A stretch of DNA of 64,000 nt from Monilinia fructicola (Eukaryota > Ascomycota > Leotiomycetes > Helotiales > Sclerotiniaceae): NCBI GenBank assembly GCA_008692225.1, contig VICG01000003.1:1357501-1421500 (forward strand). The letters run 5' to 3'. Both the position numbers and the translations under genes were made by a program. Positions 35,599 to 47,456 of the stretch are shown here, piece by piece. The notes beneath the pieces are model-generated. The model did not search any database. It was not told the DNA's origin and saw only the letters and a program-made list of their open reading frames with translations. The first letter of the stretch is position 1, and each line of letters begins with the position of its first letter.

Positions 35599-38500
35599 AT
35601 ATCTAACTCAATCCATTAATCAATAAATATATCGCTATAATGTTGTATATCTGGGTTTTAGCCTATTTACAAAATGTTTAATACAATAAAACTATTATAA
35701 AAATGCTTGCTAATGAATTGGAAAAGGATTAAATGTAAAGTAAATTTATTCGCCCTGAATATTCATATGCTTTTTTTATTTTTTATTTATTGCATATTTC
35801 AAATAGATATTGATATATTTTAGCTTTTATAAACTTTGTTAAATAACACTTCTACCACTTGCACTCTTTTTACAATCTAACTTTTCACCTTTATATTCTA
35901 AAGTAAATTTCTTTTTCCACCCCCCCTCCCCTACAGTATTGAATGTATTATTTAACATGAATATAAATGATAGTAATAATAATTATAATTTTGATAATAA
36001 TAATTATAATAAAAAAGCTTTATAATATAATTTTAAAAATGAATATAAAGTTACATTAAAAAAAGCAAAAGTGTATAAAGGGAAAAGTATTAATAATATT
36101 GATAAAAGAGAGAATATTAATATAATATTAAAAATGTATATTATTTTAAAAAAGGAATATAATTAAATGCAGATTAATTATACTAAATATCGCCCTTAAT
36201 CATAAAGCGATATTAAATTTAAAGAAATATACAAACTTATTTAATAAAGCAAATAATAATATAAAACTAATAGTATATTCAATGTATAATTAACTTTGAA
36301 ATAAAGGGATTAGAATTATATTTCTTAAATTATAAAGTTTGAATTGGAAGAATAATTATTGGAAAACAAAAAATATAACTCTTATTGTAAGATTATATAT
36401 AAATGCTAGGTTTATTTTAAGTAGAGTATAAATTAAATAAGATGCCCTGATTTAACATACACTCATTATCAAATAGTTCCTTATAAAAATGGATGTAACC
36501 TTTCCAATCGAGTATAACATAAAAACGTTGCTATATCATCATCTACACAATCGTAAATGTTGGTATTAAATAAGAATATTTGATGAGATGTATAATAGAT
36601 TATAATAAATATGTTATGAAATTATGTTTTAGAAATTATATTTTGGATTTTTAATATAATATTTGTTTATATTATTGTTATTTACAAATTATAAGTATAT
36701 AAAATATTTTAAATAAATTTAATTAATTGATCAATTTGGAATAATTTTAATACAATAAATTATTGGTTTAGATTTAAGTAAAAGTTTGCAGGAATTAGTA
36801 AAAGTTAACAAGATAATATAGAAATAAATATTATACCAAATATTATTTATATTAATCTAATTATAAATATTATAATTATAAATATACTAAGCTATAATTA
36901 TATATATATTGTTGCCTAAATCGAAAACGAATATATGATTAGTATTTTCAATTTTATTTAAAAGTATAGATAAAGTATAAAGGTTTTGTAGATTTGAATT
37001 TTTTGTTAGATTAATTATTTTTAGTTTTTTGTTTATAATAGTATTTTGAAGTTTTCCTTTTTTAATTATATATTGGTTATTAAATACTTTAATTTTATTT
37101 TTAAAAATATTCTCTTTATTAGTTTATAAATCTTTTGATAGATAAACTTTTTTTTTAGATTTAATAGGTTTTGAATTAACTTTATTGTTTTTAATTAATA
37201 AAGTAATTAATATAAGAGTATTAATTTTATATTTATAAATAATATAAGTTTTAAATATAGTTTTATTAAACTAGTTTTTTATTATTGTATAAAAAGTACG
37301 CTAAAAAGTATTTATTAAATATACTTTATTGAAAATTATATTAATATTGTAAATAAAGTTTTTGTAACATTTTATATCAATTTGATAATTAATATTTAAA
37401 TGCTTTTACTCTAAATTAATAACTTTATAAGTGTACTTTTTACCTTATTAATTGATAAAAGTTAAAGCTAATATTGTATATTATAGTTTAGAAGAATATA
37501 TATTTAAAAAAAGAAGTTATTTATAGTAAAGCATTTTTCTATTATAATTCGTTTGTTTAATTTTTTAGAATAGGATTATAAAAGGATTTATTATTTTGTA
37601 TATAATACTAATATTGTTATATTTAACAGTTTTATTGATTATTATATAAACTTTTATTTTATAAAGTAAATAATATATAATAGTATAATTTGGATTAACC
37701 TCTTTATCATCCTCCTACCTTTTTTAAATAAATGCTATTTGTTAAACAAATTTAATAATATTAAAGAATTAAGTTAATATTATTTTTTTTATGCTTTTTG
37801 TAATAAATAATTCTATATCGTATATTTAATAAAAATTATTAATGGTTAATATTAATATTTTTTGTTTTAAAGTTTTATAAAATAAAAGCATAATTTTAGT
37901 ATTAAAGATTTAATATAATAAGGGATGTATTTTATAATATTTGAATAACTTTTTTTTCGCTTTTTTTTGTTTTAAGATTAATGTATCTAATTAGATACAA
38001 TAAGTATTAATAATGTTAAATAAAGTTTTAAAATAAGTATAAATAATGATCGCTTGTATTAATATAGATATATAAAACCATAAAAGATATTTAATTATTT
38101 ATTTTCTTTTATTATAAGGATTTAGAAATTTAATTTACTAAGTTTTAATGGTTTGAATATAAGCAACTATAAATTGGTTTTTATGAATTAATCTAATATT
38201 GGTAATATAATTAAACGATTTATTTTTATTAAATAATAAAAAGGTTAATTACTTTTTAAATATATTGTTATAAATTGTATAAATATTATCTATTGTATCT
38301 TTATTTTTATATATATCATTTAATTAGAAATATTTAATTTGATAAATAATAAAGCGTTTTAAATAAGGTATTTTAAGGTATAATTTAAATTTATAGAAGA
38401 TTAAAATAATATTTTTTTTAAATATATTTTTTATAGCTTTAAATATAAAGTAGATATTTATTTTGATAGTAAAATCATTTTGTATAATATTAAGCGATTT

Positions 38501-39479
38501 GAGAATAATTTGATAATTTAATAGAATGATAAAGTTATATATAAATTGTTTTAGTTTTAAAAGTGGAAGCTTTAAGCAAAGAATTAATATAGTTGTTGTT
38601 AGATTTTTTATACTTTCAATATAGTTTAAACGTTTATTTTTTTTAATCTTTTTGAAATTAAAATTGTTATATACTATTATTATTTGTAAATAATTGCTTT
38701 AAATTTTGATTTCTTTTTTAATTATAATAATAATATCTTTTATTTTATTATTATAATGATTATAATTATTGTATATTCCAAATTTAAAAAACATTTGAAT
38801 ATAACAATACTTTATTTTATAGTTAAGTAAATAATAGTTAAAAAGATTATAAAAGTAATTCGATTTATGTTTATTATAAGTATAAAATATTATACTGGTA
38901 ATTATAAAGATTCTTTAAGCTTGGGTTTTTGTATTTAGTATATTAAAATAACTTTTATAATGAGTATACTTATTAATAACAAATTATATAATAATAGAAT
39001 ATTAAATAGAAGCTTTAACTTAAATAGTTTTATTAATATAAGAGAAATTAATATTATAAAGTTTATTTGATAGAATATTAAAATTAAAAATCTAGAATAT
39101 TAATTAAATATTAAATGTGTTAAATTCCTTTTTTAATATAGTTATAAATTAAGTAATTAAAAATTCTTTTTTTAATATATTAGAAACTTATTCTTTTTTT
39201 AAAACCTTTTGGAACTTTATTTTTTGAAGTGTAAAATTGAAATACTTTTTAATATATATTTTATTAAAAAGCCATTTTGTAATAAATTTCTTAAATAATA
39301 AACTTTTATTCTTTATTATGTTAATAATATATTAAAATTTAGTTTTATATACTTTAAATATAAAAGATTAGGTATTAAAGATATTAATAAATTGAATAAA
39401 GAGATTAGATGATATTTGTAAAAGAGAATTTAATAGTAATATTGTATTATTCGTTATAAAATTTATTATATAAAGAAAA

Positions 39480-39650
39480 ATAATAGAGATTGTTAAAAGG
39501 TATTAAGAGTTGTTAGAATGTAAAAAAAGCTTATAGTAGCTATTAGAAAATCGCAGTAATTCGCAGAAGTTTATAATAATTAATAGGATTTGATAAGAGT
39601 TTATAAGAGTCTATAAGAGTTTGCAGGATATTACAGGATATTGATATTGC
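39480..39650 (-). repeat. Inverted copy of the TATAAACTTTT-type tandem repeat
   Basis: Read on the minus strand this gives CTTATAGACTCTTATAAACTC and related words, the same repeat as at 35265-35390 but in opposite orientation, near the right edge of the AT island. Confidence 0.65.
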
Positions 39651-39896
39651 TCTATATTTAATAATATTTAATATAACATTTTGATAATAGAAATATGAAA
39701 CTTTATAAAATTATTATAATTTAATATATTATTATATAGATACAAAATCGATTTAATTAATATTATTAAATGTAAGTTATTTAATAATATAATTATTTTT
39801 TTTATATCTCGTTATGATTTGGTATATATACAGTCTTGAATAGCTTTTATCAAAGGAATTTAGTTCTTCACTAAAAAAGCAACCAAATAATTTCAG

Positions 39897-40018
39897 ACCC
39901 TCGTGGAGATTAACGTGTTCCTCGCTCTGATTGGCCTAATTTATAATAAATTAGTCAATGCGTATTTATTATTATAAATTTATAATAAATTGCTAAAACG
40001 TTAAAACTCCACGAGGGT
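39897..40018. mobile_element. 122-bp MITE at the right edge of the AT island
   Basis: The left end ACCCTCGTGGAG (39897-39908) and right end CTCCACGAGGGT (40007-40018) are perfect 12-base inverted repeats. The match continues imperfectly to ACGT on each side (about 20 bases in total). The centre is AT-rich with internal AATTTATAATAAATT palindromes. Size and structure suggest a miniature inverted-repeat element. I cannot assign a superfamily, and the target duplication is not obvious. Confidence 0.8.
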
Positions 40019-41632
40019 ATGAAAATTGAGATAATCCGGAGCGATGAAACTTCACCCCGTGTGTATGGGCGTGTCAGCTGATCTCTAAGTACCTAGCCTT
40101 GCTCTCTTGCTTCTCTCCCCGTGGATTTATCTGTTCCCCGCCGGCCAATATTTCAAGGCTTGGTGTAAGCATCCTGTAGCTTGTTTATGCCCGGAAGTAA
40201 GGTTATCGATCCGTGAAATTTAGATAGAATGTGTGTGGATGTTGGAGGGTTTCAATGACTAGTACTTGAGCGTAGAGCCAAACTTTGATGTACAATTGCC
40301 GTCGGCCCGTAGGTGTTGTTGACTATGATCCTGAGGGGAAGACTCTGAGGGTTGAGGGTGAGATGCAGAAATCTTTGTCGTTGAGCTCTTGGTTTTAATG
40401 GGAATGGGGAGATAAATTATGGCGAACTGAGTCACGAAACGAGAATATGATGCCATACGATAGTGTTGGCAGGAGTGATGATCAACCCTGCGTTCTATTT
40501 CTTAAGCCAACAGCCTCGTCCCCTTCTTTTCCATACTGATTGCAACTTGACCGTTTTTCCGCCCTCGCAGCACCAAATTAATTTCTAGTAGCCTCGATTC
40601 CCACGATGGTGCAGACGCCCTGCAGTGACCAGGTAGGAGAGGGTTTGTGCGAGGTTTATATGGGGATATCGACAGCGCAGGAGAGGAGAAATCTATTCAT
40701 CACCATAATGAAAGGAATCAGATGAGGTTAGGTGTTGAAAGGTGTTTGATTGATTGGAGGGATTTCAACCTGATTGAGTTTACTTCGATCTTACCCTGTA
40801 ACCTCTTCCTTTGGCAGCGTCGCGGGTCTGTTTTGTTTCGAAAGATACCTAATTGATCTTCATTCTCGCTATTCGTCGAGGAAAATTAAAGGGGTTCTCT
40901 CGATTAGATAGCTATCTAACCTCTTGATGCGAGCCTCTTCGGCTCATCGAGTTGCAAAGGGACTTTCATGTCGATGATGAGCCATGACGGCTTTGAAGGT
41001 CGGTGGTCACGACAGGGCTTGATCCCGTAGCATTTATTTGGCGCTATCATTGTGTTCTGGCCATAGGAGTAGAATTGCACCTTCAAGATAGATATTCAGT
41101 CGATGAGATCAAACCTTGGGAAACACATGACTTCCGTGCCGGGGGCTCTCCATCTCCGGCTGTAGGTGACAATACACCAGCTCTGTAGCAAGTTGATCTG
41201 GAAATTGGCGCCGCGGATTAGCTGTTATCCCAAGGGCATATATCGAAGTGGAATATTTCAGATTGGCAACGCCATCAATCTAATAACGTGGCCATCCTTG
41301 AGCCCGGTCCTTGACCACTATTTGACGATGATTTAACGGAGAGAAATAAGAGCATGTTGAAACCGTCATCATGTGCATTTCTCAAAAAGATCTTGTTGCA
41401 GTAGCCCTGGAGATTGATGCAATATTCTCCAAGCTAGGCATAGTCACAGATGTTGGCCAATAGGACACGACCCATAATCATGGGGTAATCCCCACTAATC
41501 TTCTTATTTTACCCCTCTCGAATTCTCCTATATTTGGCAGAATCCATGCATGGTTGTACAGAATTCTCTTATCATGCCGTCATACTGCTACGATTTGGCC
41601 GTCACTCGAGACCTTTTCCAGATCCCCAAATC
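40019..41632. other. Intergenic region between the AT island and the SDR gene
   Basis: Composition is normal again. A minus-strand stretch at 40259-40456 (65 codons, Ser/Pro/Gln-rich) is the only mildly coding-like reading and I cannot support it. The last 100 bases are the SDR leader. Confidence 0.5.
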
Positions 41633-42707
41633 ATGAAGTCTTTCCTCAAACTCTTTCAACGAGGCAAACCCGCCGTTTGTACAATAACCTTGCCCAAAAC
41701 TCGCGTCATCTCTTCTCAACATCAGATCAGAATGGTAAGCAGTACCGCAGTTACTAAAGACTATGGAAAGAGAACAGCGATTGTCACGGGATCTGCGAGG
41801 GGAATGTAGGACCTCACAATCTCTCATGGTTTGTCTTAATAAGTTAATGAGTACACAGAGGCAAGGCCATCGCAATCAGACTCGCTGAAGATGGTTTCGA
41901 TGTCTGCATTAACGATATTTCTGCGAATAAACCCGGAATTGACGAGGTTTGCTTTGGAAAGATGTCTCCCAGTCTGCAGAATACTGATTCGATTGAAGAC
42001 GGTGAAAGAGATCCAAAGTATGGGTCGAGCATCTTACGGTCACGTCGCGGATGTTTCCAAACTTAGCGAAGTCGAAGGTCTGATCGAATCCTCAGTTCAG
42101 AACTTGGGAAATTTAAATGTGATGATTGCAAACGCTGGTATTGCACAAGTGAAGGCCCTCTTATCACTATCCGAAGACGAAGTTCGAAGAATGTTCGAGG
42201 TTAACGTCTTTGGGATCTTCAATTGTTACAGCGCTGCTGCTAAACAAATGATTAAACAAGGTGGAGGTGGCAAAATCATAGGTGCTGCCAGGTACGTTCA
42301 TAGGCACCCGAACGCAAGATAGTCGATGACATGTTTAACATACTCCCAGTATCGTTGCCTTCAGACCATTTGCCATGCTTTCCCATTACAGTGCTTCTAA
42401 ATTCGCTGTAAGAGGGTTTACTCAAGCCTTTGCCATGGAATTGGCAGAACACAAGATCACCGTCAACGGCTATGCGCCCGGAATTGTTGGCACAGCCATG
42501 TGGGATTTGATTGATGAGGAGCTTGGAAAAACTAGAGGGGCTGAGAAAGGCGATACGATCAAGAAGTATACTGATGATCTCATCTTGCTTGGAAGAACAA
42601 GTGTTCCAACAGATGTATCTAAATGTGTCAGTTATCTGGCGAGTCCAGACAGTGATTATATGACAGGACAAACTTTGATCATTGATGGAGGGATCGTTAT
42701 GAATTAA
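41633..42707 (+). CDS. Classical short-chain dehydrogenase/reductase (diacetyl reductase-like)
   Basis: NAD(P)-dependent oxidoreductase of the classical SDR superfamily; closest in feel to acetoin/diacetyl (butanediol) reductases, substrate unproven. Four exons are read: 41633-41805, 41859-41946, 41999-42291 and 42350-42707 (introns 53, 52 and 58 bases), giving 303 aa with an intact frame. The cofactor motif TGSARGIG lies at residues 52-59, with IANAGIA after it. Catalytic Ser185 has its codon split by the last intron, and Tyr198 and Lys202 lie in YSASK. PG and the C-terminal MTGQTLIIDGG are typical. An alternative ATG at 41732 (residue 34) gives 270 aa, the usual family size. The extra 33 residues are Lys/Arg/Ser-rich without acids, like a mitochondrial presequence, so dual localisation is possible (inference). 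Confidence 0.93.
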
Positions 42708-43424
42708 TCGATAGAAGTATTTGATTCATTTTCTTCTCATGTTGCTTATTTCCATTGAATAAAGGTTGAAAATTTTGGGCTTTAATAGTGATTTAGTTGA
42801 CCCCTTTTCAAAGTAAGATATCTAGCATGCCATGAAGCTTGGCAGATTCTCCTGCAGTCATTCTTCTTATCACAATTAAAAATACCATTCCTTATTAAAA
42901 CATGATTCACCTAGATGCAAGTTGAGCTCCTATATTAGAACATATACCATTATTCAAGTAGATGCGCGCATTATCAAAGCTTTTGGGCACTTAAAGAATT
43001 CAAACCACTGGCTCGTTTGTGAAACTCTCACAATAGTGTTGCTAGCGAGATCTCGAAATTACTGGAAACAATAGGAGAAGTGAATCAGTTCAAAATTAAG
43101 CAGTCACATATAATATTGTATTAAATGACTTTGCCATGACTCTAAACTCCCCAATCTCAAGATAAAGCCTTGAAACAATAACGACTTCTACATATCCGCC
43201 ATTTTGATTCATATTGAAAATTGTTAATAACGCTTCAGATCTTGGAGTGTTCGTGGGCTTCCTACTATTACTATTTTGAACATCTTACTTGAAAGAAGCC
43301 CTCAAGTTAGAACTCATCTTTACCACTCTATAAGAAGACATACTAAAACAACCAACCCTAGTTTCCAGAAGTGTGAGCATTTAAATCCTCACCTGGGCCC
43401 TATCAACGTACCGCCAACACAAAA
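42708..43424. other. Intergenic region
   Basis: About 700 AT-leaning bases holding the SDR 3' end and the leader of the first gene of the plus-strand array. No gene is visible. Confidence 0.5.
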
Positions 43425-43700
43425 ATGAAGTGGCACAAAGGCAAAGTCATAACGGGCGAAATTTATGAGCCGGAGCTGGAAAGCGTACCGCGCAAAGATC
43501 GAGCCCGAATAAGACGAGAGAAGCGAGAGGAGGAAATGTTGTTCGTTTCGTACGGTATCAAAACCACAAGGGTGAAACATACCGAGATACATGAGATGAC
43601 GGGGTTGGATGAGAGGTATGGAAGATTTCTATGTGTGAAACCGAGCCCATTGAGGAAATGCTGGACTTTCGTTGAAGAGGGAGGAGCACGTGATGGGTGA
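43425..43700 (+). CDS. Array gene 1: small basic protein with LRxCWT C-terminus
   Basis: Not a family I recognise. Single exon, 91 aa, rich in Lys/Arg (RKDRARIRREKREEE near residue 24-38). The C-terminal half reads LFVSYGIKTTRVKHT, then GRFLCVKPSPLRKCWTF near residue 65-82. This part aligns with the C-terminus of the gene at 57341-58364: GIRTNGVRPT and GQYVSFSSPLRHCWTY, with 33 versus 32 residues between the two blocks. There is no signal peptide or membrane segment. The start is the first ATG after a CACAAA context. It is the shortest member of the array, close to a bare copy of the shared C-terminal module. Confidence 0.6.
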   Translation: MKWHKGKVITGEIYEPELESVPRKDRARIRREKREEEMLFVSYGIKTTRVKHTEIHEMTGLDERYGRFLCVKPSPLRKCWTFVEEGGARDG

Positions 43701-45068
43701 GAAAGGCCGAGAGGATTTGTTGTGGATTTGGATATGGCGGGTTTCATGATAGGAGATCGATAAAAGCTGCGCGGCTGCAGGATGAGAACATACATCTATT
43801 GGCAATGCCATGTACGAGCAGTCTGAGAGATGAACGTTGCGCAATTCGAGAAGCATCGCAAATTCATCTTTGTCTCTAGATCTTGCACTTTCACGTGATA
43901 TACTTGACATTTGGCGCCGGGGAGACTCATGAAACGCTATGTTCTCAGCAGTGATGGGGCGTTCAAGTCCCTTCTGTATGCATGTGGCTATTATGCATCA
44001 TTCGATGATTTCAAGATATTTTGGGTGACGTACAGAGACTCGCATACGCTTTGTCGCTGAATAAATTTACCATGTGTTCCCCATTTCCATTGTCTTTGTG
44101 TGTTTTTTTAGCTGTTTCGAAGGTGTAAGATAGCCTGGGATGAAATAGCAGTTCAATAGTCATAGAAAAGCTTATTGTACTCGCGTTGCACTCTTGGGAG
44201 GGAAGCTTCATGGACCACGTGAAATATGCCTGGTTATCCAAAAGTTTCTCAATCGCATATGGCCCGAATGATCCATCCAAAAATCTCATGTTGTTTGCTA
44301 ATATATTCTTGGCGCGCTGCGTGATATTGTCATCTAATGGCAATGACTTATTAGCACCCTGAATCTATTGAAATTAAAACTCCTCTATGTCAAGCCAAAC
44401 CTTGAACTTACGAATGGAGCTGTGAACCCGGTTGGAGAATTTTAGACAGGTATGCTACTTATCTGCCGGGTTTGACTCATAATCGCACTTTCCTTAGTTG
44501 ATTGAACCCTTCAATTTCACTCTTGAGACCGACTCACTAAGTGCAGTTCGGTGGCGACTACAAAATTAAGAACCTTCTTCGCGTATTTTGAGTCAGCGTT
44601 GGCGAGGTTTTTAGTACCGAAAGTGTCATGTAGTTCATTGATTTCAGGTACTGGAAGGTATGTTTACGAACACGATATCTAGCCTTCTAGCATAGTTTCT
44701 AGACTCTAGACCGGAGCGAAGGAACTCAATTTTGAGGACGGACATGCATTATCGAGCTTTTTAGTGCCTGAGTAAGTCTAGATACATGCATCCTAGTTTA
44801 GAGACCTTCAAGTATCATGAGCTAATGAATCTTTGGCGATGATTAGAATAACTCAAGGAGAATGATGAATGCCATTCTTGTTTAGTCATATTGTATATAA
44901 GGCAGGTTAAAGACGTGAAAGATGTGATGTTATAACCTCAAATTACTCTCATTCAACTCTTTTATTATCAATATTTGGTCAAACGGCTCGATCGATAAAA
45001 TTTGCATGGTTAAATTAGGGCTTTATTAACCCAGCATCATTTACCGAGTGCAGGCATCCAGGGGAGAA
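43701..45068. other. Spacer with a possible minus-strand gene fragment
   Basis: Between array genes 1 and 2. Most is non-coding, but the minus strand carries the fragmentary reading described separately at 44011-44690. Confidence 0.4.
44011..44690 (-). pseudogene. Possible unidentified minus-strand gene or gene fragment
   Basis: The minus strand reads GANKSLPLDDNITQRAKN... then NMRFLDGSFGPYAIEKLL and SMKLPSQECN down to a stop at 44011. Upstream segments on the same strand (PEINELHDTFGTKNLANAD, KYAKKVLNFVVATELHL) also look coding, with plausible intron borders between (acceptor TTCAATAG before 44350, donor GTAAGT upstream of it). I could not find a convincing start codon or a family, and one linking segment contains a stop. 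It could be a real spliced gene, a partial copy or a decaying one. It is the only minus-strand coding signal inside the plus-strand array. Confidence 0.3.
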
Positions 45069-45587
45069 ATGTCTTTCGATTGGGCAGACAATACCTTCGA
45101 GGCTGTAAGCTCATAATTTTTCAATCTAAATTCCCTTCGTAGTTGTTTCTCGTTTTTCTATTCAAAGTCACGCAGGAACATTTTTATCATGTTAGAAAGG
45201 TCACGCTGACAAAAGCTACTACAGATAGCCAATGGGGAGCTACCAGACTTTCCAACTTGGGACTTTAATACCAATTTTATTCTTGGTATGACGGAGGCTC
45301 AAATTAGTATTAGTGATATGATGGAACGCGGGACGTGCTTATTCAGATGCTTGTTCTATAAAAGATATGGCACTCAGAGTAAGGGCATGGAGACAACGGC
45401 GGGAACATCTGTGAGTTCAGTGAGTCAACAGTCAACAGCATGAATACTGATAGAGTACCAGAACAGAGATATTGATATGGAAAATGTAGAGGAAGAACCA
45501 GAGGAAAACGAGTTAAGATTGTGGCCAGGTGGTGGAAAGTGGAGGGTAAAGAAGAGGAGCCCTTTGAGAGTGATGACGTTGGCTTAG
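45069..45587 (+). CDS. Array gene 2: small protein with SPLR-type C-terminus
   Basis: Unrecognised. Three exons are read: 45069-45104, 45225-45410 and 45456-45587, with introns of 120 bases (branch CTGAC) and 45 bases, giving 117 aa in frame. It starts MSFDWADNTF, then GELPDFPTWDF, a middle with RGTCLFRCLFYKRYG, and an acidic stretch ENVEEEPEENE. It ends GGGKWRVKKRSPLRVMTLA. The last block matches the shared C-terminal module (G-x-W-x-x-V-K-x-S-P-L-R), but the Cys-Trp pair is replaced by Val-Met. The acidic, aromatic N-terminus faintly resembles the gene at 61579 (MSFFEDTWGLPEFF). Splice choices are mine and the last acceptor is the least certain. Confidence 0.5.
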
Positions 45588-46393
45588 AAAGTCTTAAGAC
45601 TGTGAGGACTTAATTTGGTGATGATGATGGGAGAATGAGCCATGGTTCGGAAAGAAGAGATGGAATGAATGGGATGGATATATGGGAGCGATATGAGGTA
45701 GCAAGATATGTCACTTTACCTTCAATGACACTACTCTGCTTAGCCTTACTTGAGTAGATTTTACAAAGGATCATTTGATAGAATTGTGCCTATGTTTACC
45801 ATATGAATCTTTCAGAGAAACGTTAATCAATCGTTTTTGACAGATAGTGCCACCATAATGTTTAAAATTTATGTTATTGAAATCTCAAATTCCTTACATA
45901 CCACAATACAACTAGTTACGTTGAAAGTAAAATAGGCCTTTCGGTATCTGCTTCATACAAAACACTGCAGATTAAATACATATGGCTGGTACGAGTAAAG
46001 TCATGATAGTATAAGCTGGTAAAGATCTGAAGTTCAAATAGTACAGCTGCAGACCATAAGATATCAGATGTTGTTACGCCAACCATAACTTTTATCTTCC
46101 AATACCATTCAAGGGTCTAGTTGCGTGAATCAAAACATCTAATTCCTGGAAGTTATTCACCTGCATATATTCGGCTTCTTCACAAAATTAGACACTCTAC
46201 TGTAGGCCTAGATTAAAGTACTTCGCGAGACGGATTTCAAAGCCTCCATCTTTCTTCTACAAACAACTTGATACAACTACAATTAATTACTTATAAGGAC
46301 ATTCAGAGATATATATCAAAATAGATACCTCTATATCTAACCCAGCTTTCTATCTCCTGATACCCCTAATTCACATTCAGAAGTCATCCCACC
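45588..46393. other. Intergenic region
   Basis: About 800 bases without a coding signal; the last 100 are a pyrimidine-rich leader before array gene 3. Confidence 0.5.
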
Positions 46394-47456
46394 ATGTCTT
46401 TAGCGAACCTGTTACCACCTTTGACCAAGTCGTGGGCAGACGAAGTCAATGACGAAGTCGAACAGCAGCTATTAGAAACTGCTCTCTCTACCATATCTAC
46501 CAGCTACCCTATTGATACATCCAGACTAGATCACAAGCTGAATATGGAAGACCTCGAAGTACTCCCACCTGACTTCATAGATTACGAGGTAAGAAAAACT
46601 TTCAGCATGTATTGATGCATCTTTGACCATTTTCTTACAGGCTCTGGAATTATCGGACGAAGAATATACCTTCAAATCCTACGCCTACGCTTCGGACGCT
46701 GAGAAGACCTCGAAAAATGAACGCGCTGCTGTCCTCTCGTCCGACACCAATATGTTAGCCAAATACATGACAATGGATATCCCCAGAACATTGCCGTACA
46801 GTATACCGGGACCCAATGCTTGTGAGTTCTTCAATAACAACTTTGAGGACAAGAAGTGTAAGCGCGTATCGAGCGATAAAAGTGAAGAGCACGAGGAGCA
46901 ATCCACGGCAGCTGCTGAATACAGCTTGGAAACTTCGGAGGAACCTACTGAAGACCTCCCAGATTATCTGGAAAGTTTCAGTTCATATGTCGAGTCGCCT
47001 CAAACCACTCCAGATCTTGGCAGCTCGTTCTTCTCAGACCACGAATTTGATTATAGCGCGGAGAGTGATGAGGACGAAGAGAGACCTTGGATTGAGAACC
47101 CATTGATGGGAAAGGATGTAGTCGCTATTCAAGAGTCATTTGCAGCCGTTAAATCCAGCGAATATGATTCACATCCTCCGAAGAATGTTCACGGTGGTTG
47201 GGTAAGCAAGTTCCGTTGTTTGAATTCATACCCAGTCCCAGGCTCCAATTCTCATGTCAGATTTTGTATTCTTTCCGCTCAGTAACAAGTCTTTCCCATC
47301 TACTATCCTGCCCAAGCTCCTCTAGATGACTTTCTTCAATGATGATTACTGACATTTGTGGCTTTATAGAAACCTCGGAAATGGAAGTGGGTACCATCAA
47401 ATCTAAGACGATGTCAGACAGTTGTTCGACATGAAGGATTCAAGTACCAAACGTAG
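46394..47456 (+). CDS. Array gene 3: acidic protein ending in the LRRC module
   Basis: Unrecognised. Exons 46394-46588, 46641-47201 and 47370-47456 with introns of 52 and 168 bases give 280 aa. The N-terminus MSLANLLPPLTKSWADEV is followed by long acidic Ser/Glu-rich stretches (for example EEHEEQSTAAAEYSLETSEE and SAESDEDEERPW), likely disordered. The small last exon, which begins after a clear GTAAGC donor and CTGAC...TATAG acceptor, encodes RKWKWVPSNLRRCQTVV and ends KYQT. The shared module is thus carried by its own exon, which supports it being a unit. No signal peptide, membrane segment or known domain. Confidence 0.6.

Larger units (their letters stand above)
31260..39886. repeat. 8.6-kb AT-rich, RIP-degraded heterochromatic island
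   Basis: Base composition drops sharply at about 31260 and recovers at about 39886. Inside, A and T make up the great majority of bases and almost no open frame survives. The conserved helicase relic within it shows the C-to-T (G-to-A) changes of RIP, so the island is best read as repeated sequence destroyed by RIP and since AT-drifted. Short islands of less extreme composition occur at about 35880-35945 (with a C8-type tract) and 36440-36570, suggesting at least three fused segments. Apart from the relic, tandem repeats and long Lys/Asn-rich frames, I see no recognisable coding sequence. A centromere core is an alternative reading, but 8.6 kb flanked by active genes is small for that. Confidence 0.9.

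Noticed and set aside
31260..39886. AT island as a centromere
   Set aside because: It is flanked within a few kb by intact genes, is short, and holds a RIP relic; a degraded repeat explains it more simply, though the option is not excluded.
41205..41245. Mitochondrial large-subunit rRNA-like word (TTAGCTGTTATCCC)
   Set aside because: Only about 15 bases resemble it and the flanks do not follow rRNA, so a nuclear mitochondrial insertion is not supported.
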